DNA of 36,498 bases from Clostridia bacterium (GTDB lineage Bacteria; Bacillota; Clostridia; Oscillospirales; CAG-272): NCBI GenBank assembly GCA_017452545.1, contig JAFTME010000062.1:1-36498 (forward strand), written 5' to 3'. Position numbers and translations under genes: made by a program. Position 1 is the stretch's first letter; the number at the start of each line of letters is the position of its first letter. Positions 33,158 through 36,498 of this stretch are shown here, piece by piece. Under the pieces are notes generated by a model that had not been told where the DNA came from, ran no database searches, and saw only the letters and a list, made by a program, of their open reading frames with translations.

Positions 33158-33640
33158 TTACATCCATTCAAAGACGGCGACCACGCCGTAGGAGACGAGC
33201 GACACGACCACGCCGGCGGCGAGCACGCCGACGACGATGGAGATCAGTGCTTTGGGAAAGCGCATTCCCGCAAGGGCGGCGACCAGCGCGCCGGTCCAGG
33301 CGCCCGTTCCGGGCAGCGGAATGGCGACGAAGAGCGCAAGTCCCATCACGGCAAACTTTTCCACCTTTCCCCGCCCTGCCTCGGCGCGGCGCTCCAGCCA
33401 CGCCACTGCAGGTGCAAAGCGTTCAAACGAGCCGAGCCACAAAAGAGCGCGGCGCACGAACAGCAAAATAAAGGGCACGGGCAACAGGTTGCCCACGACG
33501 GACAGTATATAATTCAAGACGGGATGCAAGCCGAGTGCCGCGCCGAGCGGGATGGCGCCGCGCAGCTCGATCACGGGCAGCATGGCACAAAGGAGCACGT
33601 ACAGCTCCTCACCGAGCAGCGAGAGGAAAAAGCGTTTCAT
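33158..33640 (-). CDS. COG2426 small multidrug-export-family membrane protein (160 aa)
   Basis: Resembles the COG2426/Sm_multidrug_ex family, whose function is not well proven despite the name. It has about four membrane segments; conserved motifs are MLPVIELRGAIPLG, VVGNLLPVPFILL and FVAIPLPGTGAWTGALVAAL, the last being highly typical. The size is usual. ATG 33640 has AAAGGA upstream. It is 40 bases downstream of the S-component gene and could be co-transcribed with it. Confidence 0.9.
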   Translation of the reverse strand: MKRFFLSLLGEELYVLLCAMLPVIELRGAIPLGAALGLHPVLNYILSVVGNLLPVPFILLFVRRALLWLGSFERFAPAVAWLERRAEAGRGKVEKFAVMGLALFVAIPLPGTGAWTGALVAALAGMRFPKALISIVVGVLAAGVVVSLVSYGVVAVFEWM

Positions 33641-33680
33641 GCGATCCCATCCTTTCGTTCAAAATTAAAGATAGTGGAGG

Positions 33681-34358
33681 TCAATCATCCCAAAGGAGGA
33701 AGGTACCGTCAAGGACGGTCAGATACAACACGATGCTGACGGCGACCATGGCAAGTCCCAGGATCAAGACGAGCAGGCTTCTGCGATTGAAGCGATAGGC
33801 TTGCGGCGCACCGTCGGTCAAGCGCGTGCTGTGGAGTGCGGTGGCAATCGGCTTATAGAGGACCAGCACCAGCGAGGCGTTCAGCACGGCTTTGATCAGA
33901 TTAAAGGGGAGCAGCAGCGTGGGGATCATGGCGGCGACATCTGCTGCCGTACCACCGAGGAACAGCGGGGTAACCACCAAATTAAGTCCCAGCATGACGG
34001 CGGTCGTACCGAGCACCGAGCAGCCAAGGCCTGCCAGCGCACCGTTCATGGTTTTCCTGTACTTATAGACGAGGGACGCCAGCACGGAGAAGGTGGCACT
34101 GGAGGCAAAGTTCATCAAAAAGCCGTAGAGCCCCGTGTCGCTGATGGTGATCAGCTCAAGCGTTGCGACAAGCAAGGAAAGCGCGGCGGCAGCACCGGGC
34201 CCGAAAAACAGGCCGGCGACGGTAATGATCGCATCCTTGGCGTCAAAGGTCAAAAACGCGACCTTGATATGCAGCACAAAAACGCAGGCATACGCCAGCG
34301 CAGCAAACATGGCAATGGCAACCATGCGTTTGGTTTGAAAACGGGCGGCTTTTTTCAT
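33681..34358 (-). CDS. ECF transporter S component, possibly riboflavin-type (225 aa)
   Basis: Substrate-binding membrane subunit of an energy-coupling-factor vitamin importer. About six hydrophobic helices are visible; TFDAKDAIITVAGLFFGPG, then GLYGFLMNFASSATF, resembles RibU-like S components. Substrate preference is uncertain (riboflavin is my best guess). No energising module (EcfA/A'/T) is in the window, so it presumably uses a shared module encoded elsewhere, as group II ECF transporters do. ATG 34358 is taken as the start; the AAAGGA ribosome-binding site lies about 15 bases upstream, which is long, and an in-frame TTG at 34382 remains possible. No FMN riboswitch is recognisable upstream. 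Confidence 0.8.
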   Translation of the reverse strand: MKKAARFQTKRMVAIAMFAALAYACVFVLHIKVAFLTFDAKDAIITVAGLFFGPGAAAALSLLVATLELITISDTGLYGFLMNFASSATFSVLASLVYKYRKTMNGALAGLGCSVLGTTAVMLGLNLVVTPLFLGGTAADVAAMIPTLLLPFNLIKAVLNASLVLVLYKPIATALHSTRLTDGAPQAYRFNRRSLLVLILGLAMVAVSIVLYLTVLDGTFLLWDD

Positions 34359-34394
34359 AAGTATTCTGTCAAATCCTTTCAAAGGGGGGAGTGC

Positions 34395-34430
34395 AACGGG
34401 GCTGAATCACCAAGGTGAGACAGCCCCGTT
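34395..34430. terminator. Extended hairpin after solute-binding gene
   Basis: AACGGGGCTG (34395-34404) pairs with CAGCCCCGTT (34421-34430), with a second inner stem TCACC (34407-34411) and GGTGA (34414-34418). It lies 14 bases after the stop at 34444 on the minus strand. No U-tract follows, so termination may be weak or factor-assisted. Confidence 0.55.
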
Positions 34431-34443
34431 TATGAAAAGCGAA

Positions 34444-35910
34444 TTAGTCTGCCATCTCCGTGAATACGTTGGTCAGCTCCTCCAAGCGAGCCTCGCCGGC
34501 GGATCTCAGACCCTCAACGTAGGATGCATAGTCGCGCGACTGATCCTTGATACGGGAATACAGACCGCGGCTGCAGCACTTATCGTTACCGTAAACGTAT
34601 GCGAAGTCGATCACGCGCGCCTCGCGGATGATCTCAAGCATCTGCACGGACTCGTCGTCGTGCGTGTAACGGCCCTTGAGTGCAGTCTCGTAGTATGCGG
34701 GCAGAACCTGACGGTAGCCCTCTGCGGACATGGACTCAATGATCGTACCTACGAACTCAGTATCCTCGCAGGTATAGGGAACAGCCATAAATCTCTCGGT
34801 ATAACCGGAGAGGTAGGTCTCCTGCTCCTCATCCAGCATCGGATAAGGAACGATGCCGTACTTGAATTCGCAGTTACGGAACTCCTGAACGGCGCTGGAC
34901 AGCGAGGTGGGAATATAGAGTGCCTGCTGCTGCAGGAACATATTCTTCATATCGGCGCGAGCGCCCTTGAAGCCACCATCGGTGTCATAAATGCTGGTAT
35001 AGATCAGGTCGAGCAGCGTATATGCGCGCTCGTCGTTGGCGTTGAAGATAAGCTCCATGCCATCCTCGCTCTTTTCAACGAGGTTGATGCCAAAGGACTC
35101 ATACCATGCGTAGAACTCCTGAGGATATACGATACCGTAGATATCCTGGTCGTCCTTACCGTTATCGTTGGTATCCTGATAAATATCGGCAAGTTCGGTC
35201 AGAAGGTCCTCAAGATACCAATCCATATCCAGAACCTGCTGGTAGGGGATCTCCATGTTGTAGTCGGTCAGCATATCCTTATTGAAGAACATAACCGAGG
35301 TAGAGCCCATGCTGTTATAGGACAGCGTGGAGGAGATCAGGTAAAGCTGACCCATGTAGCTAAGCGAGTCGATCGCCTTTTCGGACCACCAGGGCTTGCT
35401 GAAGTCCAGGTTGGGCAGCTTATGTGCGTTCAGGAAACGACCCTGTACAGACAGGTTACCGCCCTGTACGTCATGCATCTGTACCATATCGAACTCAACC
35501 GTGCCGGTCGTGATCTGGTTATTTACGGCATTGGTAAACTCCATCTCGCTGCCGGATCCGGGAGAGAAGGCAACAATCTGAACGCCAAAGCGCTCTTCCG
35601 TCTTTGCGATCGCGTTGAATACGGCGTCGTCGATCAGGTCACCGGTCTTTTCACCAACGTAGAACAGAGGCAAAAAGAGATCCTTGAAGTACATGATATC
35701 GAACTGTTCCCCGTTGAAATACAGGTCGGGGATGGAGTCCGGCACGTTATAGGGATCGTCTTCCTTTTCTTCCTCGCCGCCATCGGGATCGTCAACATCG
35801 GAGGGATCGTCGATCACAGGCTCCTCAGTATCATCCGCGCAAGCAACGATGGGCAGCACCATCATCAGTGCCAGAAGCAGTGCCAAAAGGCGCAGCATAT
35901 TGGTTTTCAT
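34444..35910 (-). CDS. Extracellular solute-binding lipoprotein (488 aa)
   Basis: ABC-type substrate-binding protein anchored to the outer face of the membrane. Signal peptide residues 1-23 end in the lipobox LPIVAC with Cys24 as the lipid site. A low-complexity acidic linker (Asp/Glu-rich, about residues 25-50) follows, then a large alpha/beta binding domain resembling family 1 carbohydrate-binding proteins. The ligand is not predictable. ATG 35910 has GAAGGGA upstream; an in-frame reading to 35955 runs into the upstream terminator and is rejected. No permease or ATPase genes are nearby, so this is an orphan receptor. Confidence 0.85.
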   Translation of the reverse strand: MKTNMLRLLALLLALMMVLPIVACADDTEEPVIDDPSDVDDPDGGEEEKEDDPYNVPDSIPDLYFNGEQFDIMYFKDLFLPLFYVGEKTGDLIDDAVFNAIAKTEERFGVQIVAFSPGSGSEMEFTNAVNNQITTGTVEFDMVQMHDVQGGNLSVQGRFLNAHKLPNLDFSKPWWSEKAIDSLSYMGQLYLISSTLSYNSMGSTSVMFFNKDMLTDYNMEIPYQQVLDMDWYLEDLLTELADIYQDTNDNGKDDQDIYGIVYPQEFYAWYESFGINLVEKSEDGMELIFNANDERAYTLLDLIYTSIYDTDGGFKGARADMKNMFLQQQALYIPTSLSSAVQEFRNCEFKYGIVPYPMLDEEQETYLSGYTERFMAVPYTCEDTEFVGTIIESMSAEGYRQVLPAYYETALKGRYTHDDESVQMLEIIREARVIDFAYVYGNDKCCSRGLYSRIKDQSRDYASYVEGLRSAGEARLEELTNVFTEMAD

Positions 35911-35945
35911 TTGCTTGAATTCCCTTCTATGTAATATGCGTTGAT

Positions 35946-35979
35946 AAAAAAGCAAGGGGCAACTGATGTCACCCCTTGC
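35946..35979 (-). terminator. Intrinsic terminator of tuf
   Basis: An 8-bp stem (35979-35972 with 35959-35952) is followed by T6 on the minus strand (35951-35946). It is about 40 bases after the tuf stop codon. Confidence 0.88.
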
Positions 35980-36019
35980 AGTTATCTCCCCGATATCAGG
36001 GGTTGATATTAATTATAAA

Positions 36020-36498
36020 TTAGTCGATGATCTCAGCAACGACGCCGGAACCAACGGTTCTACCACCCTCACGGATAGCGAAACACAGACCCTTCTCGCA
36101 AGCGACAGGGGTGATCAGCTCAACAGTCATATCGACGTTGTCGCCGGGGCGGCACATCTCAACGTCTGCAGGCAGCTCGATGTTACCGGTAACGTCGGTG
36201 GTTCTGAAGTAGAACTGAGGTCTGTAGCCGGAGAAGAAGGGCTTCTTACGGCCGCCTTCCTTCTCAGTCAGAACGTATACGGAACCAACGAACTTGGTGT
36301 GAGGATGAACGGAGCCGGGCTTAGCCAGAACCTGGCCGCGCTCGATCTCTTCCTTACCAATACCACGCAGCAGGATACCAACGTTATCACCTGCCTGAGC
36401 ATCGGTCATCTGCTTGTGGATCATCTCAACACCGGTAACGGTGGTGGACTTCTTCTCGTCAGACAGACCAACGATCTCGACACCGTCACCGATCTTAA
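36020..36498 (-). CDS. tuf: Elongation factor Tu, C-terminal part (cut by window end)
   Basis: The last 158 residues or so of EF-Tu, the GTPase that delivers aminoacyl-tRNA to the ribosome. Present are most of domain 2 ([13 protein letters not shown] and [11 protein letters not shown]) and all of domain 3 ([20 protein letters not shown], then [18 protein letters not shown]). The GTPase domain and start codon lie beyond 36498, so the gene is partial only because of the window edge. The stop is TAA at 36020-36022. Confidence 0.98.
   Translation of the reverse strand, partial: KIGDGVEIVGLSDEKKSTTVTGVEMIHKQMTDAQAGDNVGILLRGIGKEEIERGQVLAKPGSVHPHTKFVGSVYVLTEKEGGRKKPFFSGYRPQFYFRTTDVTGNIELPADVEMCRPGDNVDMTVELITPVACEKGLCFAIREGGRTVGSGVVAEIID

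Noticed and set aside
34359..34443. FMN riboswitch before the RibU-like gene
   Set aside because: The gap is too short and lacks the conserved FMN-box sequences; it holds only the terminator-like hairpin.
1..36498. CRISPR arrays, insertion sequences, prophage, tRNA and rRNA genes
   Set aside because: No regularly spaced repeats, transposase or phage-like proteins, or tRNA/rRNA signatures were seen by reading both strands; a covariance search would be more sensitive.

Overview
The window reads as chromosomal DNA of an endospore-forming member of the Clostridia, probably an Oscillospirales- or Christensenellales-like gut lineage. The grounds are a complete spoIIIAA-AH operon, a pyrophosphate-type phosphofructokinase, a DUF4364 protein, a TIGR03960/TIGR03936 radical-SAM pair, an S-box SAM riboswitch upstream of metK, and fairly GC-rich DNA with sharp sigma-A promoters. 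I saw no phage, transposon, CRISPR array, rRNA or tRNA. No stretch longer than 300 bases lacks a gene; the largest gaps, near 8.1 and 28.1 kb, hold divergent promoters, leaders and terminators.

Layout. 1-3.2 kb (+): pfp, a small membrane protein, an SDR oxidoreductase and a NUDIX hydrolase behind one strong promoter, closed by a perfect hairpin. 3.2-5.4 kb: an AT-richer accessory island with two overlapping minus-strand genes of unknown function facing a divergent XRE regulator across a promoter-operator region. 5.5-8.1 kb (-): murA and hom. 8.1-9.5 kb (+): DUF4364 gene and a SigH-like sigma factor behind a structured leader. 9.6-12.3 kb: a B12/radical-SAM protein and a divergent P-loop ATPase. 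12.3-17.4 kb (-): the whole spoIIIA operon, with translational-coupling overlaps and a candidate sigma-E promoter. 17.5-18.8 kb (-): an ECF sigma factor fused to a 260-residue unknown domain. 18.9-28.1 kb (-): one long unit running mreB-like, pepD, rlmB (broken by an in-frame TAG), a degenerate P-type-ATPase-like membrane protein, and the TIGR03960 and TIGR03936 genes. 28.2-31.6 kb (-): small membrane protein, recD2, comF. 31.7-33.1 kb (-): metK under a SAM-I riboswitch. 33.2-36.5 kb (-): COG2426 exporter-like protein, an ECF-transporter S component, an orphan solute-binding lipoprotein, and the 3' part of tuf.

Most of the window is housekeeping: glycolysis, cell wall, threonine/methionine and SAM synthesis, RNA modification, recombination, sporulation and translation. 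The least explained loci are the catalytically degenerate P1B-ATPase-like protein, the ECF sigma fusion with an internal ribosome-binding site and its own ECF-type promoter, the XRE-controlled two-gene island, the MreB paralogue with a basic amphipathic N-terminus, and the amber codon in rlmB. None of the 36 genes ending inside the window terminates with TAG.
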